Program-made: the position numbers and the translations under genes
The notes under the pieces: model-generated
Database searches by the model: none
Told to the model about the DNA's origin: nothing
What the model saw: only the letters and a program-made list of their open reading frames with translations
Part shown: positions 1 to 7,963 of the stretch, in pieces
How the letters are laid out: the number at the start of each line of letters is the position of its first letter
Position numbering within the stretch: the first letter of the stretch is position 1
Source of the DNA: JTS-RE9 sp964649195
GTDB taxonomy: Bacteria > Planctomycetota > Phycisphaerae > Phycisphaerales > Phycisphaeraceae
DNA: 19,062 nucleotides
NCBI GenBank assembly: GCA_964649195.1
Contig: CAZYPK010000100.1
Coordinates: 1-19,062 of the forward strand
Direction of reading: 5' to 3'

Positions 1-60
1 CGGGAGCCTCGCCCTCCCAGCGGGAGCCTCGCCCTCCCATATGCTTTTACCCTGTGTTTC
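1..60. repeat. Dispersed GC-rich tandem repeat, left copy
   Basis: Two tandem copies of a unit of about 20 bp (CGGGAGCCTCGCCCTCCCA) are followed by CATATGCTTTTACCCTG. The reverse complement of the whole block recurs at 18846-18922 with three units, so it is a dispersed element that varies in unit number. No coding potential was recognised in it. Confidence 0.8.
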
Positions 61-120
61 CGGCAGGCTCTGCGGGGAAATCGAAGACGCAACGCTATGA
101 TACTCCCAGCGAGAAACACC

Positions 121-486
121 ATGTCCAACACCACGACCGCGGATCGCAAGCGTTACTCCCTGGTGCAGATGGCCGACCTGCCGCCGACGCCCTGCCCGTG
201 CGGCCAGGCCCGCCGCGCCTTCACCGAGGAGCCGGAGCGGACCGCCTCGATGCACGTGACGGAGATCAAGGTCGATTCGCAGACGCACTACCACAGGAAG
301 ATGACCGAGCTTTATTACGTGCTCGAAGGCGAAGGCGTGATGGAACTCGACGGCGAATCGCTGCCGATCAGGCCCGGCTCGGCGATCATGATCCGCCCGC
401 TGTGCCGGCACCGCGCGGTGGGCAGGCTGAAAATACTGATCGTGCCCGTCCCGGCATTCGATCATCACGATGAATGGTTTGATTGA
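121..486 (+). CDS. Small cupin-domain protein
   Basis: A 121-residue single-domain cupin. Cupin motif 1 is visible as THYHRKMTELYYVLEGEG, with His, His and Glu as candidate metal ligands. Motif 2 is PGSAIMIRPLCRHRAV, with the second-motif His. The middle holds the usual beta-strand turn (MELDGESLPIRPG). These ligands suggest a metal-binding beta-barrel of the mannose-6-phosphate isomerase-like or small-cupin type; the substrate cannot be told. A Cys-rich stretch (PCPCGQARRAF) precedes the barrel. An in-frame ATG at 97 also exists, but neither start has a convincing Shine-Dalgarno; 121 gives an N-terminus typical of the family (MSNTTTADRKRY). The gene stands alone, converges on the next gene, and is followed after 2 nt by a strong hairpin that may terminate it. 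Confidence 0.85.
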   Translation: MSNTTTADRKRYSLVQMADLPPTPCPCGQARRAFTEEPERTASMHVTEIKVDSQTHYHRKMTELYYVLEGEGVMELDGESLPIRPGSAIMIRPLCRHRAVGRLKILIVPVPAFDHHDEWFD

Positions 487-488
487 TG

Positions 489-518
489 GAGCCGCGACTC
501 AACGAGTCGCGGACGTGA
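489..518. repeat. Palindromic repeat, copy 1 (possible terminator of the cupin gene)
   Basis: A hairpin with 9-bp stem CCGCGACTC / GAGTCGCGG and loop AAC, starting 2 nt after the cupin stop codon. The 30 bp are the exact reverse complement of 627-656. It lacks a U-tract, so intrinsic termination is uncertain. Confidence 0.85.
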
Positions 519-626
519 ACAGCCTGAAAGGTGGCCCAGCGCACCCTTTTCTTTCAGCCTCGATCGGCGCCCGGTCGTTTTCGCGTCCCGTGATCCGTTG
601 CTCGATGGTCACTCCATTCTTGTCGC

Positions 627-656
627 TCACGTCCGCGACTCGTTGAGTCGCGGCTC
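627..656. repeat. Palindromic repeat, copy 2 (possible terminator of the minus-strand gene)
   Basis: Exact reverse complement of 489-518, starting 7 nt after the stop codon of the minus-strand gene that ends at 664. Each convergent gene therefore has one copy at its 3' end. The pair is separated by 108 nt and could also form one long stem. Confidence 0.85.
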
Positions 657-663
657 GAAAACT

Positions 664-1797
664 TCAAGGCGCCACATGGCCTCGCGGCACCACCTCGCCT
701 GGCGCCGGCATCGGCCGCTTGAAAAAGCCCGGCTTGCGATCGGGGTTGGGGCGATGCGTGAAGAGATCGGGGACGTGCGTCTTGCGCAGCCTGGGCAGTC
801 GCAGGTCGTGGTTGCCCGGCGCCTGGAAATAGCCTTCGAAGGTGATGCCTTCATCCGCGGGCTTCACCTTCAAAATGATCAACGGATGGCCCTGGAGGTG
901 ATCCATGTGGTCGTTGTTTTTGGGTTCATCGAAGACATAGATTTCGGTTTTCATCACCAGCCGGTCCCCGTGCAGGCTCCACGTGCCGTACTTCATGCCC
1001 GCCGAGTAGCCGGTCCCCGTGCCGCCGCCGCGACAGGTGGAGTGGGCGAATCGGCCATCGGGGTTGAACTGAAAAAAGACCTCGAAGGCGCTGCCTCCGC
1101 GCGCGTGAAACAATTCGCCATGCCACTGCCCGATGATGTCCGCCACCGGTGACGGCGCACCATGCACCACCACCGGCGATGCCTCCTTGTCGCCGGTGGC
1201 CCTCAAGGCATGGCGGCCATCAGGCGTCAGGTAGGCGACGAAATGATCCTCAAGAACCCACGCCGGTCCGGTCACCGGAACCAGCCGGCCATGCAATTGA
1301 ACCACCATCCATTGGTCATGCCGCCGGCGAAGCGTGATCGTGCCCTCGATGGTCGGCAACTCCGCGAAAATGCCTTTGTTGTAGGCGCCGCGATCAAAGC
1401 CCAGCCGCGCCTCCCGCTGCAACCGCTCCAGATCGACCGGCTTGCCCGCCTCCGTCCCCGCAGGTAACGCAAGCCACAGGCGATCGATCTCGCCCATCTC
1501 CGGCGGCTGCCTCCCGACGATGCGGCTGATCACCACCACATCATCCTCACCGGGCCCAAACTCAAAACGCCCCGGCGGCAGACTGCCCATCGCCGCCCGG
1601 GGAATCCACTCCGCTTCGACATGGCTCGCAACACGGACCGGCCCGCCTCCGCCGCCGACATTGGCGGTCATCTTCTGAATGACCACCCAACACGCGACCG
1701 CCGCTCCCGTGACGATCAACAGGGGAACGGCCACCCGAAGCAGCAACTGTCCGGGGGAAACGGAATCGGAGGAGCGCGAACGTGACATGATGTTCAT
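664..1797 (-). CDS. Single-TM exported protein of unknown function
   Basis: 377 residues from the ATG at 1797. The reading frame stays open further upstream to 1884, but that part crosses a dispersed inverted repeat, so 1797 is preferred; an ATG at 1788 is a close alternative. There is one hydrophobic segment at about residues 18-40 (LLLRVAVPLLIVTGAAVACW), followed by a Gly-rich linker, so the bulk should lie outside the cytoplasm. The last third contains an internal segment with GQWHGELF, FQFNPDGRFAHS and YGTWSLHGDRLVM. These resemble the strand pattern of lipocalin-like or TIGR03067-like beta-barrel modules common in planctomycetes, but this is only a resemblance. The gene follows the second TadE-like gene on the same strand after 187 nt of repeats, so operon membership is possible but not shown. 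Confidence 0.65.
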   Translation of the reverse strand: MNIMSRSRSSDSVSPGQLLLRVAVPLLIVTGAAVACWVVIQKMTANVGGGGGPVRVASHVEAEWIPRAAMGSLPPGRFEFGPGEDDVVVISRIVGRQPPEMGEIDRLWLALPAGTEAGKPVDLERLQREARLGFDRGAYNKGIFAELPTIEGTITLRRRHDQWMVVQLHGRLVPVTGPAWVLEDHFVAYLTPDGRHALRATGDKEASPVVVHGAPSPVADIIGQWHGELFHARGGSAFEVFFQFNPDGRFAHSTCRGGGTGTGYSAGMKYGTWSLHGDRLVMKTEIYVFDEPKNNDHMDHLQGHPLIILKVKPADEGITFEGYFQAPGNHDLRLPRLRKTHVPDLFTHRPNPDRKPGFFKRPMPAPGEVVPRGHVAP

Positions 1798-1832
1798 ATC
1801 GGCGGAATGAAGGCTTCGGGTGGCACTCCCGG

Positions 1833-1969
1833 GGGTGGCTGGGGCTGAGGCTTTGCGCAAGCCCCGGCCAGACGCACGAAGCAAGGTGAGGCAACTGAAT
1901 ACTGAATGCTGAAGGCTGAAGGCTGAAGGTCGCCGGGCCGGGGCTTCGCGGACTCAGCCCCAGCCACCC
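1833..1969. repeat. Imperfect inverted repeat enclosing a 7-bp tandem tract
   Basis: The arms are 1833-1868 and 1936-1969 (core GGCCGGGGCTT ... CAGCCCCAGCCACCC). Between them, 1894-1928 is an exact heptad tract: ACTGAAT twice, then GCTGAAG three times. The block fills most of the space between two minus-strand genes. Confidence 0.8.
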
Positions 1970-1984
1970 GACACCTGCCGCCCA

Positions 1985-2674
1985 TCAAGGCACCTTGGGG
2001 CCGCGGTAGCCGCCGAGGTCCAGGTAGAGGCTGCGGATCGTCGAGGCCAGCGGGTTCTGGGCGTCGGACATGGATTCGAGCGTGGAGTCGAAGCCCTCGT
2101 AGAAGAGATCGCGGAGCGAGTGGAGATTGTGGGTCATGCTGCCTCGGTCCCGGGTGTCGTACTGGTCGGCCCGGTGGCGGTAGCCGTTGACGTATTTCCA
2201 GTCGTTGTCGAGCACGGTGTGGGCGGCCTGGACGTTGCCGGTGAAGACTTCGGTGATCTTGTTGGTGGTCTCGTGGCGGGAGGAAACGTTGGCGGTGGTG
2301 CCGCGCGGCAAGGCGTCGAGCATGTCATCGAGCAACATGCCCGCATCATCGGATCGCCGGGCGGCGGCGTCCTGCCAGCGCTGTGCCGCGCCATTGGGAA
2401 AGGCGTTGTGCCCGTCGAAGCTCAGGCTGCCGGAATTGTTGTTGAACCATGTGTCGGCCATCTGTTGGTGACTACCGTTGACATGCGGACGCGGGCCGGG
2501 GCCTTGGGCCGAGCTGCGCCAGGCCTGGTACCGGCTCATCATGTGCGTCCGCTCGACGTTCACGCTCTGTCGGCCGAAGTAGGTGATGAAGAGCAGAATG
2601 ATCAGGAGGAACGGCAGCGCGAGAATGGTCTCGGTCATGGCGGTGCCGCGTTGGCGTTCAGTTGAGCGAAGCAT
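1985..2674 (-). CDS. TadE-like protein
   Basis: 229 residues from the ATG at 2674, which has a clear Shine-Dalgarno (GGAG, 6 nt upstream). The N-terminus RQRGTAMTETILALPFLLII is the TadE signature: a basic Arg-Gly pair, a Glu five residues after the Gly, then a single hydrophobic helix (about residues 17-35). TadE proteins are pseudopilin-like membrane proteins of Tad/Flp pilus systems. The remaining 190 residues are hydrophilic, with no motif recognised. A longer frame open to a TTG at 2815 would add 47 residues translated from a 7-bp repeat tract (for example KKSAIRNPK) and is rejected. It lies downstream of the TadG-like gene in the same orientation. Confidence 0.8.
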   Translation of the reverse strand: MLRSTERQRGTAMTETILALPFLLIILLFITYFGRQSVNVERTHMMSRYQAWRSSAQGPGPRPHVNGSHQQMADTWFNNNSGSLSFDGHNAFPNGAAQRWQDAAARRSDDAGMLLDDMLDALPRGTTANVSSRHETTNKITEVFTGNVQAAHTVLDNDWKYVNGYRHRADQYDTRDRGSMTHNLHSLRDLFYEGFDSTLESMSDAQNPLASTIRSLYLDLGGYRGPKVP

Positions 2675-2697
2675 GAGAGGCTCCAGGGAGCGGATTT

Positions 2698-2779
2698 TGG
2701 GATTTCGGATTGCGGATTTTTTGTCTCGAATCTCGAATCTCAAATTTGAGATTTGAAATTTGAGATTTGAAATCCCGGA
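2698..2779. repeat. Heptanucleotide tandem tract (TCTCGAA / TTTGAGA / TTTGAAA)
   Basis: Exact 7-bp periodicity from 2724 to 2779: TCTCGAA twice, TCTCAAA, then TTTGAGA and TTTGAAA alternating, preceded by TTCGGAT and TGCGGAT at 2704-2717. It occupies the gap between the TadG-like and TadE-like genes and is AT-rich compared with its surroundings. Confidence 0.85.
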
Positions 2780-2811
2780 TTTTCTTTCCGGCTTTTCTTT
2801 TACGTCGTTCC

Positions 2812-4713
2812 TCAATCCCTGGTCATGCGGTCGAGGATGTCGCGGAGGCTGCGCAGGTACCGCGCCAGTTCCGAGACCTTCTGCGATGGCACATCCGAGG
2901 GCAGGGCGCTGGTGTCGCCCGATTCCAGGCGGTCCACCCAGTCATCGACGCCCTCCACCGGGCGAAGCTGGGCCTCCCACATCTGCGTCCACAGGTCCCA
3001 CGAGTGATCGTTGAACACATGGGCCTGCGCGATGGCGACCTGATAGGGATAAGGCTTGCGGCCATCGAACCGGCTGGGCCAGGCGACGGCACGGTCGTTA
3101 AGCTCCGCGATGGCGAGGAAGTTCAGGTGCTCCTGCCGGGCGCGCGGGTTGTCGTGGGCAAGCTGACCATGATCGAAATCGATCGGGCGGGGCAGCCCCT
3201 GCTTGCCGGTGAAGTTGTGCGGGTTGCGGATTTCGTATTCCTCGCCGACGTTGACGCCCAGGAAGATGAACGTGTCGATGCGATAGACGGGGAAGGAAGT
3301 CGGCTGGCCCTGGGCGTTGACCTGCCGGGGCAGGCCGATGGAGGGATCGTGGATGGTGGTGTATTCCCAGTCGTCGCGCCACTGCCAGTCGCCGATCTGC
3401 TCGGCATTCCAGTTGCGCGGATCGTTCCAGTTGTTGAGCCGGACGATGCGCGGCGTGTTGCGGTCGTCCAATCCGGCGGAGACGAAGTAGCTGTAGGTGC
3501 CCGGGGTCATGAAGCCTGCTTCGCCGCGCTTGAACTTGCTTTTCATCTCCACCGCAAGGAACCACGTTTCCTTGATGCGGCGGGGCTCGCTCATGGCGAT
3601 GTCGGCGGCCTCGTCGAAGTCGAGAATGAACTGCGGATCGATGACCGTCCTGATGGCGGTGCCGGGCCAGAGGTAGCGGAGCTTGTAGTTGGTCAGGCGG
3701 TTCTGCCAGTAGGTGAACCGGCCATGAGGCAGATGTTGATAGGCGAAGTTGCCGATGCGGTCGAGCATCCATCGGGTGTAGGACTGGACGCGATAGGCGT
3801 CGGGATTTCGCGGTCCGGTGGAGACGAAGGTGCCGCTGGTGCCGCCGCCGCCGGCGCCGGCGCCGATGGGGACGTTGCCCTGTCCGCCGGAGTTGGTGGG
3901 GCCGGTGCCGCCGACCCAGTAGCCGGGCTGGTCGCCGCCGATGAGGTCGCGCCAGCCGAAGAGGGCGTCCCACGGGCCGCGGTTGAACTCCTTGTCATCG
4001 ACGGCATCGGGGAGGAGGCCGTGCAGCACGGGGCGTTGGAAGTCATCGAACTCGCCGATGATGTAGGGGATCGCCGGTCGCAGCGGCGCCATGAAGGCGA
4101 TGCCGCCGCCGTCGCCGGTGATGCGGTCGAGATTGACCTTGCCGCCGTTGGCCGCGTTGAGCTGCGCATGTTCGCCCAGGCCTTCCATGGTGGCGATGCT
4201 CAGTTCGGACATGGCCTCCATCGCTTTCCAAAACTCGCCGCGACCGCCGGGCGCATCGTAGTGCGTCTGGCGGGAGACATCGTTGGAGGAGAAGTAATTG
4301 TCCAGCGGGATGAGGACGTTGAGTTCCGCTTGAAGCTCCTGCTGCATGTCGGTGATCTGGTTGCTGACCCACGCATCGGCGATGCCCCGGCTGGTCGCCC
4401 CCTGCAACGCCTGGAGGGTGAACTCGTGCTCCTTCCTGGTGAAGCGGACGGAATCGGGCATGGCATCGAGGACGTTCACCAGCGAGAGCATGCGGGTGAT
4501 GCCCACGTTGTTCATCGCCACGGTGTTGAGCGAACGGGCGATGAACCCGGCGCCGGCGATGGCGGCGGAGTCGGCGGCGTTCTGCACGTCGATCCGCCGG
4601 GTGGTCTGCCGACCCAGGTTGATCACGAACAGCACCATGCCCACCAGCAGGATGACCGCCAGCAGCGTGAGGATCATCACGATGCCGCGCTGACGATGAT
4701 GGCGGCGCGACAT
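2812..4713 (-). CDS. TadG-like protein (Tad domain)
   Basis: 633 residues from the ATG at 4713. The N-terminus RQRGIVMILTLLAVILLV, a single membrane helix, and then RIDVQNAADSAAIAGA match the Tad domain of TadG-type Flp pilus assembly proteins, including the conserved QNAADSAA segment. The large remainder is hydrophilic with a Gly-rich stretch (GAGAGGGGTSG); no von Willebrand domain was recognised. The frame is open to an ATG at 4809 that overlaps the kinase stop codon (ATGA) and has AGGTGA upstream. This alternative start is plausible, but the extra 32 residues are translated across a palindromic repeat (4736-4763) and do not look like family sequence. Stop TGA is at 2812-2814. Confidence 0.8.
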   Translation of the reverse strand: MSRRHHRQRGIVMILTLLAVILLVGMVLFVINLGRQTTRRIDVQNAADSAAIAGAGFIARSLNTVAMNNVGITRMLSLVNVLDAMPDSVRFTRKEHEFTLQALQGATSRGIADAWVSNQITDMQQELQAELNVLIPLDNYFSSNDVSRQTHYDAPGGRGEFWKAMEAMSELSIATMEGLGEHAQLNAANGGKVNLDRITGDGGGIAFMAPLRPAIPYIIGEFDDFQRPVLHGLLPDAVDDKEFNRGPWDALFGWRDLIGGDQPGYWVGGTGPTNSGGQGNVPIGAGAGGGGTSGTFVSTGPRNPDAYRVQSYTRWMLDRIGNFAYQHLPHGRFTYWQNRLTNYKLRYLWPGTAIRTVIDPQFILDFDEAADIAMSEPRRIKETWFLAVEMKSKFKRGEAGFMTPGTYSYFVSAGLDDRNTPRIVRLNNWNDPRNWNAEQIGDWQWRDDWEYTTIHDPSIGLPRQVNAQGQPTSFPVYRIDTFIFLGVNVGEEYEIRNPHNFTGKQGLPRPIDFDHGQLAHDNPRARQEHLNFLAIAELNDRAVAWPSRFDGRKPYPYQVAIAQAHVFNDHSWDLWTQMWEAQLRPVEGVDDWVDRLESGDTSALPSDVPSQKVSELARYLRSLRDILDRMTRD

Positions 4714-4735
4714 GCCACCATCAGCACGACCATAC

Positions 4736-4763
4736 CCCGACGGCTCGCGGACTCGCCATCGGG
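4736..4763. repeat. Palindromic repeat CCCGACGGC / GCCATCGGG
   Basis: A hairpin with 9-bp arms, one mismatch and a 10-nt loop (TCGCGGACTC), lying between the kinase stop and the preferred TadG-like start. It looks like an intergenic repeat rather than coding sequence and argues for the 4713 start of the TadG-like gene. Confidence 0.55.
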
Positions 4764-4805
4764 CTTGTGAGAAATCTGGAAATAGACAGCGGTTGACAGG
4801 CATCT

Positions 4806-7472
4806 TCATTCGCTCACCTGTTTCTTGTCCAGCGCGGCTTGAATCTTCACGAGAAGCGCACCGGCTTCATCCGTCTTCTTCGTCTTGATGGCGCCCAGCG
4901 CGTTGGCCCGGGCGGTGTCGAGCTTGCCCAGCTCAAAGTCGCGCTTGGCCTTGCTGTAGAGATCGAGGTACTCCACATCATCAAGCTGCCTGGTCGCCTC
5001 GGAAAGCAACTGCTCGCGGATGGCGCCATCGGTGATCGTCTTGGCCACATCCTGGGCCCGGCGAAGCTCGCGCTTGGCGTCGGCGTATTCGCCTTTGGTC
5101 CGCATCCTGTCGCCGGCGGCGATCAGATTGCGGATGCGGCGGCGGGTCTCGATCAGCGTCTTGAGCGTCGTCGCCCTGGTGTAGCCCGGGTCCAGCCTCA
5201 GCACCCCGTCGATCGCGGTCAGCGTGGCGGCATCGTCATCACCGGCCCAGGCCTGATCCATCCTGCGGACGGCGATCTGGAACTGCGCCTTGGCGATCTC
5301 ACCGGCAATCTCGGTCGCGTCGGTCCCTTGAAACTCATCGCGCAGGCGGGTCCAGAGGTTGATCGCCCTTTCGTATTCGCCGGACTGGTGGGCCGCCACC
5401 GCCTGCCGCCTGACCGACGCCATCTGGCCGGCGGAATCGATCTGCTTGAGCAGCGCCTTGGCCTGGGCCATGTCGGGCTTGTAGGAGAGGGCCTTGTTCA
5501 GATGTCCGATGGCCGCGTCCATGTCGCCCTGGTCGAACGCCGCCTTGCCCAGGTTGAACTCGATGATCGCATGGAGGTCGTTGATCTTCGTGGGCAGGCC
5601 CGCCTCTTCGCCGACCTTGCGGTTGAAGCCCAGCGCCCGTTCATACGAATCGATGGCGCCGACGTAATCCATCCGCTGCTCGGCGGACCTGCCCCGGGCC
5701 ACCGCCGTTTCGTAATCCACCTCGCCCTTGAGCCCGCTGATGTAGGCCCTGATCATCCGGTTGGGATTGTCCGGGTTCTTTGCCATCCAATCCTCCAGCA
5801 GGGCAATGGCGGCGGTGCGGTTGGTTTTCGCCAGGCTTTCGGCCTCGGCGAGAACCGACTGGGCCTGGGCCTCCTCCTGGCGGGCTGAAATCTTGGGGCC
5901 AAGATCATCCCAGCGGCGCTGCTGCTCTTCGGACAGGAACTTGTAGAACCCGTCGCTGCGGAACTTGAGCCATTCGTGCTTGGCCGCGAAAAACTTGCCT
6001 TCCTCCGCCAGCCGGGTGATGGCCTGCTCCTTGAACCCGATGCGGTTGAGGATGTCCGCCTCCTTGCGCAGGGCGTCGATCCTGCCCAGATCGATGGCCG
6101 AGGCGGCCTCGGCCTTGTTGAGCAGGTCGATCGTCTTGTCGTAGTTCTGCATCGAAAACTCGCGGCGGGCATCGCAGAAATAAAGGTGCCCCGCCACCGC
6201 CGTCTCCATCGGCTTGCGCTCGTTGCCCGCCACCGGCACCGGCAGCGTCTTATACCCGCCGTGCGTGTCGAGCATCGACTTGAACTTGAGCGAAGCCTCA
6301 TCCCACTTCTCTTCGCCGAACAGCTTCAGCGCCTCCCGATAGTCGGCATGAACCACGCTCTGCCGCTGGAGTTCCTCCTTGTTCTTCCTGCTTTGCGACA
6401 TGAGCAGAAAACCGATGCCCACGATCGACCAGAGCACCACCGTGACCGCCGCGATGAGGACAACCTTGCTCTTCTTCTTGAGCCTGACCGTCTTGTCCCC
6501 CACCGCGCCGGGCGTGGCGAAGGTGGAAGGCAGCGAACCGGCGGCCGGCCCCGCCGCTGACGATGATGAGTCGGGAGTTCCGGGGTTTGCAAGTTGGCGG
6601 CGCATGGCCTCGATGAGCTGCGATGCGCTGGCGATGCGCTGGTGGGGATCCTTCTCGATCATCCGCTCGACCAGCAGGGCGATCGGTTCGGGCAGCGTCG
6701 GCACATACTGCCGCATCGGCGTCGCCTTGATCCTGGCGTTGGTGTGCCACTTCATCCAGCGCAGGGCCACGTTGCGCTGATCGCGCAGCACGGTCTTGAA
6801 CGAATCCTCAAAGTTCGCCCGGCCGATGAGCATCTCGTAGAGCATGATGCCCAACGAGTAAAGATCAGCCCGGCCATCGACCGTCTTGCCGTCAAGCAGC
6901 TCCGGCGCCATGTACCGCACCGTGCCCACCGCAGGCGTTTCCTGATCCGCCATCAACGAGGCCAGACCGAAGTCGCAGATTTTCAAGCCGCCCTCGGCGG
7001 GCAGCAGAATGTTGGCCGGCTTCAGATCGCGGTGAACGATGCCCTTGTCATGCAAAGCCCCCAGCGCCACCGCGGCGGCGGCGGCGATGCCCAGGGCGGT
7101 CTTGACCTCGACCGGGCCGGGGTTCTGGGCCAGCAGGTTCTCCAGACTCGGACCGTTCACATGTTCCATGATGATGAACAGGCCGCGCGGCTCCTCGATG
7201 AAGTCGATGATGCGGACCAGGTTCCGGTGTTCCTGAGCAGCCTTCTTCTGGATGACCGCTTCGGAACGGAACCGTTCGCGGAAGGCGTCCTCATCGACGG
7301 AGGGATCGACGGTGACCTGCTTGACCGCCACATGCTTGTCGAGCAGCCGGTCGTAGGCTTTCCAGACCACGGAGAAGCCGCCGGCGCCGATCTGTTCGAT
7401 GACTTCGTACTTATCGATCCTGTCGCCGGGGCGAAGGCCGATGGAGGTGAGGTTGGTGGTGTTGGCAGTCAT
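4806..7472 (-). CDS. Membrane Ser/Thr protein kinase with TPR-like ectodomain
   Basis: 888 residues from the ATG at 7472. The kinase domain covers about residues 20-295: Gly-rich loop GAGGFSVV, catalytic Lys51 (VAVK), HRDLKPAN with Asp149, DFG at 167-169, and GTVRYMAPE in the activation segment. It is a complete PknB-like Hanks kinase and appears catalytically intact. A Ser/Pro/Ala linker leads to one membrane helix at about 337-358. The roughly 530-residue C-terminal part is helical with TPR-like repeats (for example FDQGDMDAAIGHLNKALSYKPD) and should lie outside the cytoplasm. The frame remains open upstream: a GTG at 7607 would add three copies of the 13-residue array unit, and it may continue through the assembly gap to a GTG at 7936. 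None of these starts has a clear Shine-Dalgarno. The gene sits between TadE-like and TadG-like genes, suggesting a role in controlling or sensing that envelope system. Confidence 0.9.
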   Translation of the reverse strand: MTANTTNLTSIGLRPGDRIDKYEVIEQIGAGGFSVVWKAYDRLLDKHVAVKQVTVDPSVDEDAFRERFRSEAVIQKKAAQEHRNLVRIIDFIEEPRGLFIIMEHVNGPSLENLLAQNPGPVEVKTALGIAAAAAVALGALHDKGIVHRDLKPANILLPAEGGLKICDFGLASLMADQETPAVGTVRYMAPELLDGKTVDGRADLYSLGIMLYEMLIGRANFEDSFKTVLRDQRNVALRWMKWHTNARIKATPMRQYVPTLPEPIALLVERMIEKDPHQRIASASQLIEAMRRQLANPGTPDSSSSAAGPAAGSLPSTFATPGAVGDKTVRLKKKSKVVLIAAVTVVLWSIVGIGFLLMSQSRKNKEELQRQSVVHADYREALKLFGEEKWDEASLKFKSMLDTHGGYKTLPVPVAGNERKPMETAVAGHLYFCDARREFSMQNYDKTIDLLNKAEAASAIDLGRIDALRKEADILNRIGFKEQAITRLAEEGKFFAAKHEWLKFRSDGFYKFLSEEQQRRWDDLGPKISARQEEAQAQSVLAEAESLAKTNRTAAIALLEDWMAKNPDNPNRMIRAYISGLKGEVDYETAVARGRSAEQRMDYVGAIDSYERALGFNRKVGEEAGLPTKINDLHAIIEFNLGKAAFDQGDMDAAIGHLNKALSYKPDMAQAKALLKQIDSAGQMASVRRQAVAAHQSGEYERAINLWTRLRDEFQGTDATEIAGEIAKAQFQIAVRRMDQAWAGDDDAATLTAIDGVLRLDPGYTRATTLKTLIETRRRIRNLIAAGDRMRTKGEYADAKRELRRAQDVAKTITDGAIREQLLSEATRQLDDVEYLDLYSKAKRDFELGKLDTARANALGAIKTKKTDEAGALLVKIQAALDKKQVSE

Positions 7473-7490
7473 TGTCGGAGGTTCACTCGT

Positions 7491-7963
7491 AGCCGCAGCA
7501 TCCTCGCTGCGCGTCTGCTGTTCATTCACAGCCGCAGCATCCTCGCTGCGCGTCTGCTGTTCATTCACAGCCGCAGCATCCTCGCTGCGCGTCCGCTGTT
7601 CATTCACAGCCGCAGCATCCTCGCTGCGCGCCTGCTGTTCATTCTTAGCCGCAGCGCCCTCGCTGCGCGTCTGCTGTTCATTCTTAGTCTGCTGTTCATT
7701 CTTAGCCGCAGCGTCCTCGCTGCGCGTCTGCTGTTCATTCTTAGCCGCAACGTCCTCGCTGCGCGTCTGNNNNNNNNNNNNNNNNNNNNNNNNNNNNNNN
7801 NNNNNNNNNNNNNNNNNNNNNNNNNNNNNNNNNNNNNNNNNNNNNNNNNNNNNNNNNNNNNNNNNNNNNCCTCGCTGCGCGTCTGCTGTTCATTCTTAGC
7901 CGCAACGTCCTCGCTGCGCGTCTGTCGTTCATTCACAGCCGCAGCGTCCTCGCTGCGCGTCCC
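7491..7963. repeat. 39-bp tandem repeat array containing an assembly gap
   Basis: Units of 39 bp run from 7491 to 7742 (six full units plus an 18-nt partial at 7686-7703), then part of a seventh up to the gap. After the gap come a partial unit, a full unit at 7898-7936 and a final partial. On the minus strand each unit encodes NEQQTRSEDAAAV or a close variant (K for V, Q/R/A changes). The visible part is free of stops in the kinase frame up to the gap. Units have no unique spacers, so this is not a CRISPR array. It fills the whole space between the first TadE-like gene and the kinase. Confidence 0.9.
7770..7869. other. Assembly gap (100 N)
   Basis: Exactly 100 undetermined bases inside the tandem array, the usual placeholder for a gap of unknown size. 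Keeping the 39-bp phase across it would need 23 + 39k missing bases, so 100 is not the true length. The real number of repeat units is unknown. Confidence 0.95.

Noticed and set aside
598..1152. 184-residue plus-strand frame opposite the one-TM protein
   Set aside because: It starts inside the intergenic repeat region and is antisense to a frame with a membrane segment and coherent composition.
2675..2815. N-terminal extension of the second TadE-like protein from a TTG codon
   Set aside because: The 47 extra residues are translated from a heptad repeat tract, while the ATG at 2674 has GGAG at proper spacing.
2767..4770. 667-residue open frame on the plus strand opposite the TadG-like gene
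   Set aside because: It is the antisense shadow of a recognised Tad-domain gene; the translation is Val/Gly/Asp-rich with no motif.
4839..5888. 349-residue plus-strand frame opposite the kinase ectodomain
   Set aside because: Shadow of the TPR-like region in a high-GC genome; no ribosome binding site or motif.
7491..7963. Tandem array as a possible CRISPR
   Set aside because: Units are contiguous 39-bp copies without unique spacers, and no cas genes are near.
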